From assembly GCA_002420015.1 (NCBI GenBank), contig DIHF01000064.1, positions 428-12,591 of the forward strand: a stretch of 12,164 bases of DNA, read 5' to 3'. Positions within the stretch are counted from its first letter, which is position 1, and each line of letters begins with the position of its first letter. Made by a program: the position numbers and the translations under genes. The notes below the pieces were generated by a model. That model was not told where the DNA came from, did not search any database, and worked only from the letters and a program-made list of their open reading frames with translations. Of the stretch, positions 1-6,525 are shown in pieces. Source of the DNA: Micavibrio sp. UBA5703. Its GTDB lineage: Bacteria > Pseudomonadota > Alphaproteobacteria > Micavibrionales > Micavibrionaceae.

Positions 1-459
1 GTGCGCGGCGGCTGGGATAACCTCAAGGCCGTCATTCCCGGCGGATCGTCAACGCCCATGCTGCCCAAGGGCGTGTGCGACAGCATCCATATGGATTTCG
101 ACAGCCTGCGCGAGGCCGGAAGCGGCCTCGGCACGGCGGGCGTTATCGTGATGGACAAGGACACAGACCTGATTTATGCGATCTGCCGCCTGTCGCAGTT
201 TTATATGCATGAAAGCTGTGGCCAGTGCACGCCCTGCCGCGAAGGCTCCGGCTGGCTCTGGCGCGTGATGAAGCGCATGGTCGCCGGCAATGCGACCGTC
301 GATGAAATCGATATGCTTTGGGATGTGACGAAGGAAATCGAAGGCCACACCATCTGCGCGCTGGGAGATGCGGCGGCATGGCCGATTCAAGGGTTAATTC
401 GGCATTTCCGCCCCGAAATGGAAAAGCGGATCATGGAATACCGCAAACGGGCGGCTTAG
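1..459 (+). CDS. nuoF: NADH-quinone oxidoreductase subunit F (NuoF), C-terminal part, 5' truncated by window edge
   Basis: This is the last 152 codons of the complex I subunit that binds NADH and FMN and carries 4Fe-4S cluster N3, on the cytoplasmic peripheral arm. Visible residues include the cluster motif ESCGQCTPCREG (Cys 73, 76 and 79 of the fragment) and the distal fourth ligand in HTICALGDAAAWP (Cys 119), the usual NuoF arrangement. The Rossmann-like FMN/NADH part lies upstream of the window. The first codon, GTG, is an internal Val and not a start. The frame ends with TAG two bases before the stop codon of a convergent small ORF. In most alphaproteobacteria nuoG follows within a short distance; here it is 6.1 kb away. 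Identification is secure from the motifs. Confidence 0.97.
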   Translation: MRGGWDNLKAVIPGGSSTPMLPKGVCDSIHMDFDSLREAGSGLGTAGVIVMDKDTDLIYAICRLSQFYMHESCGQCTPCREGSGWLWRVMKRMVAGNATVDEIDMLWDVTKEIEGHTICALGDAAAWPIQGLIRHFRPEMEKRIMEYRKRAA

Positions 460-461
460 GG

Positions 462-653
462 TTATGTGTTGAATTCATAATCAAGATCAGGATTAAGCAC
501 ACCTACGGTGGACTGCCCAACTACTACTTCTTTGGTGCCGTAGTTTTCCGCTGGCTCGTAATTCAGGGCACGAACCTCTTCCTTGGTATATCTTCTGGCC
601 CCCATCTCTTCCATCGATGCTTTGAATGGCTTTACTTGGCTTTTCAGTTTCAT
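462..653 (-). CDS. small hypothetical protein, 63 aa
   Basis: I do not recognise this protein. It is charged and soluble-looking, with no membrane segment or signal peptide, a basic N-terminus and an acidic C-terminus ending DLDYEFNT. The frame stays open upstream to an ATG at 692, but the ATG at 653 is preferred because AAGGA lies 8 bases before it. The stop is only two bases from the nuoF stop on the other strand, a tight convergent packing that mildly supports a real gene. The DNA is AT-richer than nuoF. An opposite-strand frame (318-674) overlaps it and continues out of nuoF in a different phase; that one lacks any support. Coding status is plausible, not proven. Confidence 0.45.
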   Translation of the reverse strand: MKLKSQVKPFKASMEEMGARRYTKEEVRALNYEPAENYGTKEVVVGQSTVGVLNPDLDYEFNT

Positions 654-703
654 TCTTCTCATCCTTATTTTTAATTTATCAGAAGCTACCATGGTTAGCT
701 AAT

Positions 704-749
704 ATGTCAATGTAAAAATTTTGACATTTGTTGCAAGCAACAATATTTC
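704..749 (+). promoter_or_regulatory. candidate promoter with two inverted repeats upstream of the 121-aa gene
   Basis: TTGACA (721-726) matches the -35 consensus exactly. A 17-base spacer separates it from TATTTC (744-749), a weak -10. The spacer contains a perfect inverted repeat, TTGTTGC-AA-GCAACAA (728-743). The -35 is also the right arm of a second inverted repeat, ATGTCAA-N10-TTGACAT (704-727). Palindromes in and over the promoter elements are typical of repressor operators. The rest of the AT-rich gap from 654 to 830 shows nothing else I can name. The promoter is inferred; the palindromes are seen directly. Confidence 0.45.
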
Positions 750-830
750 GTTTTATTTGCAAAAATCGGCATAAAGTTATATCTTTCATCGGAATATTAG
801 ATTTTCTTCATAAAAAAACCGAGGTGTTGC

Positions 831-1196
831 GTGAAAAGGGAAAAATTGCCGGATGTGTTTTATGTGGTGTCCTATACCTTTAGCGATAGGCATATTGATC
901 CGTATCTGGCATTGACCGAGAGGGCCGACAAGGTCGCGAGCCGTTTTGAGGATCATCTTGGCAGTGAGGAAATGTTTACCGAAGATGGGATCATAGGTCG
1001 GCGGCATTATTTTGAAAACAAGTTTACTATTGATGTCTTTAATCATCATGCGGTTCACAAGCTTGCCAAAGACGAGTGCGGCGCATGGCGCGGCGATTAT
1101 AATGTAGAAATTGCCAGAATGTCGGCCGTAAGAGAAGGTGACGAAGTCGTATATCACATCACTCCAGTAGATAGCGCACCGGAAGTAACGCACTAA
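831..1196 (+). CDS. hypothetical protein, 121 aa
   Basis: I do not recognise the family. The product is soluble-looking, mixed alpha/beta in character, rich in Asp, Glu, His and Arg, with no signal peptide or transmembrane segment. It begins FYVVSYTFSDRHIDPYLALTERAD and ends with a Pro/Asp/Thr-rich tail. The GTG start at 831 is chosen because GAGG (821-824) lies at a good distance and the A/T-rich leader ends there. The gene probably runs from the candidate promoter at 721-749. The opposite strand is also open over 786-1193, but that frame has no ribosome binding site and an implausible Pro/Ile/His-rich composition. Function is unknown. Confidence 0.6.
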   Translation: MKREKLPDVFYVVSYTFSDRHIDPYLALTERADKVASRFEDHLGSEEMFTEDGIIGRRHYFENKFTIDVFNHHAVHKLAKDECGAWRGDYNVEIARMSAVREGDEVVYHITPVDSAPEVTH

Positions 1197-1202
1197 TGAA
1201 AA

Positions 1203-1231
1203 TTGACATAATGCAATACTTATTGTAGTCT
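1203..1231 (+). promoter_or_regulatory. possible promoter for the 103-aa membrane protein
   Basis: TTGACA (1203-1208) is a perfect -35 match and is followed after 17 bases by TAGTCT (1226-1231), which shares three of six -10 consensus bases. It lies 33 bases before the ATG at 1264. Spacing is right but the -10 is weak, so this is a suggestion only. Confidence 0.25.
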
Positions 1232-1263
1232 ACCCCGGTTGAAATATAACTGACTGGGTAAAA

Positions 1264-1575
1264 ATGTCGAAATTTTCTGATAATCAGCATGCCGTTCGCA
1301 ATGCCAAAAGTGCCGCCGGTTTTACGGCATTGGGGCTTGCGTTTTCTGGGGCTTGTGCCGGAGTGTTGTATGCGGCTTCCGATACGGAGTTTGCTCAAAG
1401 CGTCTCGCGGCTGAAGGAATTTGAACAGGTTGCTGTCCTGCTGGGTTCTCTGGCAATTACCGCGATCGGAGCCGGGGGCAGTTTTTTCATGGCGGGAAAA
1501 AAGGCACACAGGTCTTATCTTCACGCCACAAGCCAGATCGAATACAGGGGCCGCCCAACCAGCGATATCGGTTAA
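1264..1575 (+). CDS. small two-helix membrane protein, 103 aa, unknown function
   Basis: The product has a short charged N-terminus, a first hydrophobic helix at about residues 18-38 (Gly/Ala-rich), a soluble loop of roughly 16 residues with SRLKEFEQ, a second hydrophobic helix at about 55-77, and a basic C-terminal tail (GKKAHRS). This predicts an inner-membrane hairpin with both ends in the cytoplasm by the positive-inside rule. The family is not recognised. The ribosome binding site is weak (GGGT before the ATG). Its TAA stop (1573-1575) overlaps the stop codon of convergent purQ (1572-1574), so the two genes share their ends on opposite strands. Confidence 0.6.
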   Translation: MSKFSDNQHAVRNAKSAAGFTALGLAFSGACAGVLYAASDTEFAQSVSRLKEFEQVAVLLGSLAITAIGAGGSFFMAGKKAHRSYLHATSQIEYRGRPTSDIG

Positions 1576-2471
1576 GCGCTCTTTCTTTTTGCCACCTCAA
1601 AATACGCCGCTGCGTTTTTGAACAGTGCCATGCCGTCGGCCTCGGCGGGCAGGGTTTTGCCTTCGCGCAGGGCGTGGTCCTTCAGACGGTCGTAATCGTC
1701 GCGTTGCCAGGTGAACATGCCGCGCTCGGGGTGGGGCATCATGGCCAGCACGCGGCCCGAATGGTCCGTGATAGCGGCGATATCGTCCGTCGCGCCGTTG
1801 GGGTTGAAGGGGAATTGGCCTTTGGCCAATTCAAGAGTGTCATTCCGAGGCGAAGCCGAGGAATCTCCTCGATTGTTGTGAGATCCCTCCGCCTGCGGCG
1901 TTCGGGATGACAATAAAGAAGGTTTTATATACCGAAACGCAACCTGGTTCTGTATGGCCGCCAGCGTTTCCGGCGACATCATGAAACGCCCTTCGCCATG
2001 CGCGACGGGGATGTGCAGTGTGTTAACGCCCGCGAGCCATGGCGATTTTGAGGAGCCGACTTTCACATCGACCCAGCGGCATTGATAGCGCGCCGTGAGG
2101 TTATATGTCAGTGCCACAGGGCGCTCGCCGTACCGACCGTTCAAAGCGGGGACAAGGCCGAGATTGGTCAAAATTTGGCAGCCGTTGCAAATGCCGATGG
2201 TCAGCGTGTCGCGCTCTACGAATTTTGTAAGATGTTCCCAGAGTGAAAGTTTCATTTTCTGGGCAAAGGCATTGCCCGATCCGGTATCGTCGCCGTAGGA
2301 AAACCCGCCGGGGATGGCAAGGATTTGAATATCTTCCAGTTCCTTCGGATTTTCGATCAGGTCGTTGATGTGACGGATCACACCCTTCATTCCGGCATGC
2401 TGGAAGGCGAAGAGTGTTTCCTCTTCGCAGTTCAGTCCGTAGCCGCTTAGTACCAATACTTTTGCTGTCAT
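1572..2471 (-). CDS. purQ: phosphoribosylformylglycinamidine synthase, glutaminase subunit PurQ, with in-frame repeat insertion
   Basis: PurQ hydrolyses glutamine and passes ammonia to PurL for conversion of FGAR to FGAM in purine synthesis. Class I amidotransferase features are clear: GGFSYGDD near residue 56, the nucleophile in GICNGCQ (Cys 95), and the His/Glu pair in PHPER (His 247, Glu 249). The start at 2471 (MTAKVLVLSGYG) fits the family; an upstream in-frame ATG at 2507 would add 12 residues derived from the adjacent palindrome. No strong Shine-Dalgarno is visible. At 299 residues it is longer than common short PurQ proteins (about 225). Much of the excess is a segment at about 187-212 encoded by a dispersed repeat (1838-1913), placed between VAFRYIKP and QFPFNPNGATDDIA, where relatives have a short loop. 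The frame and catalytic residues are intact, so the enzyme is probably functional. Confidence 0.95.
   Translation of the reverse strand: MTAKVLVLSGYGLNCEEETLFAFQHAGMKGVIRHINDLIENPKELEDIQILAIPGGFSYGDDTGSGNAFAQKMKLSLWEHLTKFVERDTLTIGICNGCQILTNLGLVPALNGRYGERPVALTYNLTARYQCRWVDVKVGSSKSPWLAGVNTLHIPVAHGEGRFMMSPETLAAIQNQVAFRYIKPSLLSSRTPQAEGSHNNRGDSSASPRNDTLELAKGQFPFNPNGATDDIAAITDHSGRVLAMMPHPERGMFTWQRDDYDRLKDHALREGKTLPAEADGMALFKNAAAYFEVAKRKSA
1838..1913. repeat. palindromic dispersed repeat, in-frame inside purQ
   Basis: This 76-base element begins TGTCATTCCG and ends GGGATGACAA, so its tips are inverted repeats of each other. Internally it has two sub-palindromes: ATTCC...GGAAT around GGC-GAA-GCC, and ATCCC...GGGAT around CCGC...GCGG, joined by GAATCTC...GAGAT. 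It shares termini, length and the GAGGAATCTC/GAGAT core with the intergenic element at 8670-8746, so the two are copies of one family. Read in the purQ frame it encodes a Ser/Arg/Asn/Gly-rich peptide without interrupting translation. Confidence 0.85.
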
Positions 2472-2485
2472 ATCATTTTGGTTTA

Positions 2486-2550
2486 AACCACAGAGGCGCG
2501 GAGACACAGAGAAAAAATAAAAAACTCTGCGCCTCTGTGTCTCTGTGGTT
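2486..2550. repeat. large palindrome in the purL-purQ gap
   Basis: Two 26-base arms (2486-2511 and 2525-2550) flank a 13-base A-rich loop on the + strand. Of 26 pairs, 21 are Watson-Crick and three of the remaining five are G.T on the + strand. The arms are variants of an AACCACAGAG...ACACAGAG repeat. The outer edge of the right arm supplies two of three bases of the purL stop codon (2549-2551). A half-copy with TTTAAACCACAGAG recurs at 5510-5523 just before the purL start, matching 2482-2495 before the purQ start. In the purL-purQ mRNA it would form a long hairpin around a U-rich loop. That could stabilise the purL 3' end or attenuate purQ, but it is not a canonical terminator because the U-run is in the loop. 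Confidence 0.85.
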
Positions 2551-5503
2551 AATAATCCTTCAAAGGTTGTTTGTAATATTCATCCAGTTTTTTTATTTCA
2601 ACGCTCAATATATTTTTTATATTTAATTTGTTTTCATTAGTGATTAGGCCGATTTGGTTAGCAAATGACCCAAAATGCTTTTCAAAAGCCTTTTGGTTGT
2701 TTGGCGCGACAGTAACGAGAATGCGTCCAAGGCTTTCCGAGAAGAGAAGTTTGTCGGGGCGCAAAGCAAACCCGGATAAATCAATCTCCATTCCTAATTG
2801 ACTTGCGATAGCTTTCTTGGCCAGTGCGACACCAAGGCCGCCGAGATTGATCGGCATAGCGGATGCTATCAGCCGATTCCGTGCCACCGCCGAATATAAT
2901 TTATAAAGTTCAAGATTCTTTGCGCCGTTCACTCGCGGCACGTTTTGCCCAAGCGCGCCGTTCATGTCGTAATACTCCGATGCACCAAGTTCGTCTTTTG
3001 TTTCACCCAGCAGATACACCAGATCGCCCTGCATTTTGGGCGCGAGTGATATGGATTGTTCGATATCGGGGATAACGCCGATGGAAGAGACTAGAAGAGT
3101 CGGCGGCGCGGAGATTTTGACCTCTTTGCCTTGTGCATCATATCCCTTGAAATCGTTGAACATGGAATCCTTGCCAGATATAAAGGGCGTTTCATACAGC
3201 ACGGCCAGATCGTAAATGGCGGCGGCGGCACGCTTGAGCTGGCCCAGCCTTTCCGGTTCATCCGAAGAGCACCAGCAGAAATTATCCAGAATAGCCAGAT
3301 GATTGAAATCAACTCCGGCGGTCACGGCATTACGTACGGCCATATCGAGCGCGGCGGCGGCCATCGCGCCCGTGTCGATATCGCTATAGCGCGGGGCAAG
3401 ACCCTGGCTTAACACAACGCCGCGTGACGAAGTCAAAACGGGTTTTGTGACGCTGGCCTCGGCATAGACGCGCCCCGGCCCTTGCAGTGGTTTTAAGACG
3501 GAGCCGGCCTGCACTTCGTGATCGTATTGCGTGGAGATAAATTCTTTCGAGCAGATATTCAGACGCGAGAGCATGTTCAGCACTGTGTCGGCGTAGTCTT
3601 TGGGTTGTGCTATATCAGGCTCGTCCTCGCCGCCAGCGACATAAACCGTTTTCAGCGGCGTTTCCGGCAATCCGTCATGCAGGAAATCCATATCCAGATC
3701 CATGACCGTTTCGCCATGCCATGTGATAAGGGCGCGACCCGTATCTGTATAAGTACCGATGACGGTGGCCTCAACGCCGCGCCGTGCCAGAAAAGCGATG
3801 AGTTTGTCCGTATTTTCGGGCGGCACAGATAGCGTCATGCGCTCCTGGCTTTCGGAGATCCAGATTTCCCACGGCGCCATGCCGGGATATTTCAGCGGTA
3901 CCTTGTCGAGTTCGACATGAAATCCGCCGGACTGATCGCCCATTTCGCCTACCGAAGAGGAAAGCCCGCCCGCGCCGTTATCGGTGATGGCGTTGTACCA
4001 GTCGTACCCGCGTATTTCTTTGACGATGGCATCGGAGAATTTTTTCTGCGTGATGGGGTCGCCGATCTGTACCGCCGTGGCGGGGGAACCTTCGTCGAGC
4101 GCCACCGATGAAAATGTAGCGCCGTGAATGCCGTCGCGCCCGACGCGGCCGCCGACCATGACGATTTTATCGCCCGGTTTTGCGCCTTTTTTATGGCCGG
4201 GCTTGCCGTTGATTTCCCGCGGGATCAGGCCGATCGTGCCGACGAATACCAATGGCTTCCCTACAAAGCGGTCGTCAAAATAGACAAAGCCCTGCGGCGT
4301 GGGGATGCCGGAGCAATTGCCCCCGGCCTCAACCCCGCGCACCACGCCGTTCATGATGGTTTCGGGTGACAGGATGGGGTTTGCTTTTGCCTTGTCGCGG
4401 TAGTACTCGGGTTTGGTGCGCGGATCGGCGAGGCAAAATCCGTAACGGTTGATGACGGGCTTGGCACCGCGCCCGAAGCCGACGCAATCCCTGTTCACGC
4501 CGACAATCCCCGTGATCGCGCCGCCGAACGGATCGAGCGCGGAAGGGGAGTTGTGCGTTTCAACCTTGTCGGTAATTAAATATTCATCGTCGAAAATAAT
4601 CCCGCCCGCGTTGTCGGAAAACACGGAAACGCAGATGTCGTTCTTGCCGCGCTTCTTGCGGATTTCCTGCGTGGCGCGCTTGATATAATGCCTGTAGATG
4701 CCTTCTTTTATATCGTCGATGGGGGAGGCAAATATAGTGTGCTTGCAATGCTCCGACCATGTCTGGGCGAGGGTTTCCAGTTCGATGTCCTTGGCCGGAC
4801 GGCCCTCTTTTTTGAAATAATCGCGCACGGCCTGCATATACAGGAGCGACATGCCGAGCGGCCCCCGGCGGCTGCCATCCGGGTTTTTGATTCCCTGCGC
4901 GCCAATGGTTTTCAGTTCCTCGTCGGAAACATTAAGATCGACATTGTCGGCCACAGCGCCCTTGTTGCCCAGAGTGACTTTCGGGATGACGACGCTCATC
5001 CCGCCGTCTTTAACAAATTCGTCGCGGCTTTTGATCGTGGCGCGCTGGATCAGTTTGTTTGAGAGTTCATGGCCGAGAGCTTCAACATCGCCCCGGTTTA
5101 ATTTGCCTTTGATAAGGTAAAGGCGGGAGGAGTAGACACCAGCACTGTCTTCCCCGCGAAAGCGGGGATCTTTCGAAGTGGCATCAAGGTCCCCGTTTTC
5201 ACGGGGAATGCAGTGAGTGGTGAGTGCCAGCAGCTCCGAAGCCGTATGGCCTATATTATCCGTAACGCCGGGGAGATAGCCGATCTCTAGCGCCCAATCA
5301 AACTGATCGTAAGAAGTGCCGGCTTTCTGCGTCACCGGGTTGGTCAGGCTGTCAATGAATTCAGGACTTTGGGCCTTGGGGTTTTCGGAGGTGTAGACAT
5401 CCACCACGCGCACGGCGGCGGTTTTGCCCCTGCGGCCCAGCGCCTGCTCGATCTGGCGGGCGCGGCCATCATCCTCATGCGACAATATTTCAATACGCGG
5501 CAT
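2549..5503 (-). CDS. purL: phosphoribosylformylglycinamidine synthase PurL with fused PurS-like N-terminal domain, 984 aa
   Basis: PurL is the ATP-dependent FGAM synthase subunit. Residues about 1-95 resemble a PurS-like region (DVYTSE, FDWALEIGYLPGVTDN), joined to the classical PurL core. Core signatures are TWSEHCKHTIF (248-258, with the conserved His 252), VETHNSPSALDPFGGAITG (314-332), ITDNGAGGLSSSVGEMG (506-522) and, in the second AIR-synthase-like half, DNFCW (740-744) and ETPFISGKDSMFND (771-784). There is no C-terminal glutaminase; that role belongs to purQ, 77 bases downstream on the same strand. The start MPRIEIL at 5503 is chosen over the ATG nine codons upstream because it matches the family start. 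It lacks its own clear Shine-Dalgarno. Residues about 98-120 (CIPRENGD...FRGEDS) come from a palindromic repeat inserted in frame between the PurS-like and PurL parts. The extreme C-terminus is unusually Lys/Asn/Ile-rich. Function is confident; the insert is the oddity. Confidence 0.97.
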   Translation of the reverse strand: MPRIEILSHEDDGRARQIEQALGRRGKTAAVRVVDVYTSENPKAQSPEFIDSLTNPVTQKAGTSYDQFDWALEIGYLPGVTDNIGHTASELLALTTHCIPRENGDLDATSKDPRFRGEDSAGVYSSRLYLIKGKLNRGDVEALGHELSNKLIQRATIKSRDEFVKDGGMSVVIPKVTLGNKGAVADNVDLNVSDEELKTIGAQGIKNPDGSRRGPLGMSLLYMQAVRDYFKKEGRPAKDIELETLAQTWSEHCKHTIFASPIDDIKEGIYRHYIKRATQEIRKKRGKNDICVSVFSDNAGGIIFDDEYLITDKVETHNSPSALDPFGGAITGIVGVNRDCVGFGRGAKPVINRYGFCLADPRTKPEYYRDKAKANPILSPETIMNGVVRGVEAGGNCSGIPTPQGFVYFDDRFVGKPLVFVGTIGLIPREINGKPGHKKGAKPGDKIVMVGGRVGRDGIHGATFSSVALDEGSPATAVQIGDPITQKKFSDAIVKEIRGYDWYNAITDNGAGGLSSSVGEMGDQSGGFHVELDKVPLKYPGMAPWEIWISESQERMTLSVPPENTDKLIAFLARRGVEATVIGTYTDTGRALITWHGETVMDLDMDFLHDGLPETPLKTVYVAGGEDEPDIAQPKDYADTVLNMLSRLNICSKEFISTQYDHEVQAGSVLKPLQGPGRVYAEASVTKPVLTSSRGVVLSQGLAPRYSDIDTGAMAAAALDMAVRNAVTAGVDFNHLAILDNFCWCSSDEPERLGQLKRAAAAIYDLAVLYETPFISGKDSMFNDFKGYDAQGKEVKISAPPTLLVSSIGVIPDIEQSISLAPKMQGDLVYLLGETKDELGASEYYDMNGALGQNVPRVNGAKNLELYKLYSAVARNRLIASAMPINLGGLGVALAKKAIASQLGMEIDLSGFALRPDKLLFSESLGRILVTVAPNNQKAFEKHFGSFANQIGLITNENKLNIKNILSVEIKKLDEYYKQPLKDY
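5148..5213. repeat. double-hairpin palindromic repeat, in-frame inside purL
   Basis: The element contains two tight 6-bp hairpins with 4-base loops: CCCCGC-GAAA-GCGGGG (5152-5167) and CCCCGT-TTTC-ACGGGG (5191-5206). The whole segment is also roughly self-complementary end to end (TTCCCCG at the left, CGGGGAA at the right). On the - strand it encodes about 23 residues, IPRENGD...PRFRGED, with no stop. The flanking PurL sequence (ELLALTTH before, AGVYSSRLYLI after) reads as family-like, so this is an addition and not a replacement of a known motif. It is a different family from the repeats at 1838 and 8670. Confidence 0.85.
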
Positions 5504-5510
5504 AAACGCT

Positions 5511-5552
5511 TTAAACCACAGAGAAAGCACAGATTACAGCGTTTTTTTCCAT
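5511..5552 (-). CDS. possible 13-codon leader peptide upstream of purL
   Basis: On the purL strand an ATG at 5552 is preceded by AAGGTG at suitable spacing. It opens a 13-residue frame (MEKNAVICAFSVV) that ends in TAA at 5513-5511, seven bases before the purL ATG. purL itself has no clear Shine-Dalgarno, so ribosomes finishing this frame could reinitiate on purL. The frame is in a different phase from purL. Its 3' half is made of the TTTAAACCACAGAG half-repeat. AAACGCT (5504-5510) next to the purL ATG can pair with AGCGTTT (5538-5544) inside the leader frame, which would mask the purL start unless a ribosome opens it. This is a candidate only. Confidence 0.3.
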   Translation of the reverse strand: MEKNAVICAFSVV

Positions 5553-5576
5553 TTTCACCTTGATTAAAGGGGAAAA
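5552..5576 (-). promoter_or_regulatory. hairpin in the purL 5' leader
   Basis: Arms TTTTCACCTT (5552-5561) and AAGGGGAAAA (5567-5576) on the + strand pair over 10 bases with a single mismatch and a 5-base loop. In the purL transcript this hairpin would bury the AAGGTG ribosome binding site of the leader reading frame. It could therefore control entry of ribosomes into the leader. On the + strand the same region is upstream of the 293-aa gene. No known riboswitch fold was recognised. Confidence 0.4.
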
Positions 5577-5643
5577 GCTGATTAGTAGTCATAACGCATA
5601 TATTTTTTATGTCCTGTAGTTTTGAGTATTAGGAGAAAAGCCC

Positions 5644-6525
5644 ATGTCTGAGACAGAACACAAAGAGGGAATTATAACCCGCGATGATGCAATAAAAAAA
5701 GCTGGTGGAACGCATTGGTGGTTTCCGGCAATGGGAAAGATTAGGAAAACTGACGCAATAATCCCCTGTGCAGAACGTTTGGGAGAGTCCAAGGGCAGTA
5801 TATCGGGTGAAGGTTCAATGCCATTTGAAGATATTGATTCAGGAATTGAGCACATTGACTACGTTAGAAACTATTTGTGGAAATCAGAACTTCAAACACG
5901 AATAGATGCTAAAATGCGGGAATGGAAAACGACACTGCAAACTATGCGCAAGAGAGTTTTTGATATAAATCCTCCACCTAATGACGAGGTGGTAGTAATA
6001 CACAAATTACCGCCCTTCATGAAGGCCCCTATACATTTCGATGTAGGTCAAAAAGTCTTTCTCTTGGAGCAGCAAGAAATTGATAAGGAAATTTTGGTTA
6101 AAGAAAGAAAAATTCTTTCGGTCCGCGTAGAATGCGATTTTGGTGTAATGGGTAAGGACGGCTGGGGGCAGCATGTTTACATGGCTAAGCCGGGAGTGGA
6201 GTTTTCCAAAGTGGATGTTAATTCGCTTCGTCTTAAATTTCGCTACTCTGTTAATTTAGACGAGTTCCCAACCTTTAATGGCGCAAGAGTCTTTGATTTC
6301 AACAAATATGACGAACCTGGGCAGGAGGAGACTTCCTCATTAGATTCTGCGAGTGATCATGTCAACTTAGGAAGCGGCGTTAGAGTGTTCTTCACAATAG
6401 CGGCAATTGAGGATTATTTGAATCAAGCAGACGGAAAATATGCGATCGCACAAGACCGTATCCACGACGCCCAAATCAACATTATCCCGGAATTAAAAGA
6501 GGGTCTGCATAACACGCACCCGTAA
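5644..6525 (+). CDS. hypothetical protein, 293 aa, AT-rich orphan
   Basis: I do not recognise this protein. The ATG at 5644 has AGGAG (5631-5635) 8 bases upstream, a strong ribosome binding site. The product is soluble-looking, with no signal peptide or membrane segment. It has an aromatic N-terminal patch (THWWFPAM, residues 23-30), a basic helical stretch at about 73-105 (WKSELQTRIDAKMREWKTTLQTMRKR), a Pro-rich hinge (NPPPND, about 109-114), then a beta-rich C-terminal half with alternating hydrophobics (residues about 115-230) and a helical end. Base composition and codon choice are clearly more AT-rich than the flanking nuoG and purL, which suggests recent acquisition. It starts divergently from purL with about 140 bases between. 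Coding status is well supported; function is unknown. Confidence 0.8.
   Translation: MSETEHKEGIITRDDAIKKAGGTHWWFPAMGKIRKTDAIIPCAERLGESKGSISGEGSMPFEDIDSGIEHIDYVRNYLWKSELQTRIDAKMREWKTTLQTMRKRVFDINPPPNDEVVVIHKLPPFMKAPIHFDVGQKVFLLEQQEIDKEILVKERKILSVRVECDFGVMGKDGWGQHVYMAKPGVEFSKVDVNSLRLKFRYSVNLDEFPTFNGARVFDFNKYDEPGQEETSSLDSASDHVNLGSGVRVFFTIAAIEDYLNQADGKYAIAQDRIHDAQINIIPELKEGLHNTHP

Noticed and set aside
318..674. + strand open frame running out of nuoF in another phase
   Set aside because: It begins within conserved nuoF, has no ribosome site, and its tail is Phe/Tyr/Trp/His-rich as expected of antisense to the small - strand ORF.
786..1193. Open frame on the - strand opposite the 121-aa gene
   Set aside because: No Shine-Dalgarno, odd composition, and the + strand frame has a good ribosome site and promoter candidate.
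2472..2507. Upstream start for PurQ adding 12 residues
   Set aside because: The added residues come from the palindromic repeat and the family begins at the MTAKVLVLSGYG start.
5504..5548. AAACGCT...AGCGTTTTTTT on the + strand resembling a Rho-independent terminator
   Set aside because: The loop is about 27 bases, the stem has 7 pairs, and no + strand gene ends before it. It fits better as a structure in the purL leader.
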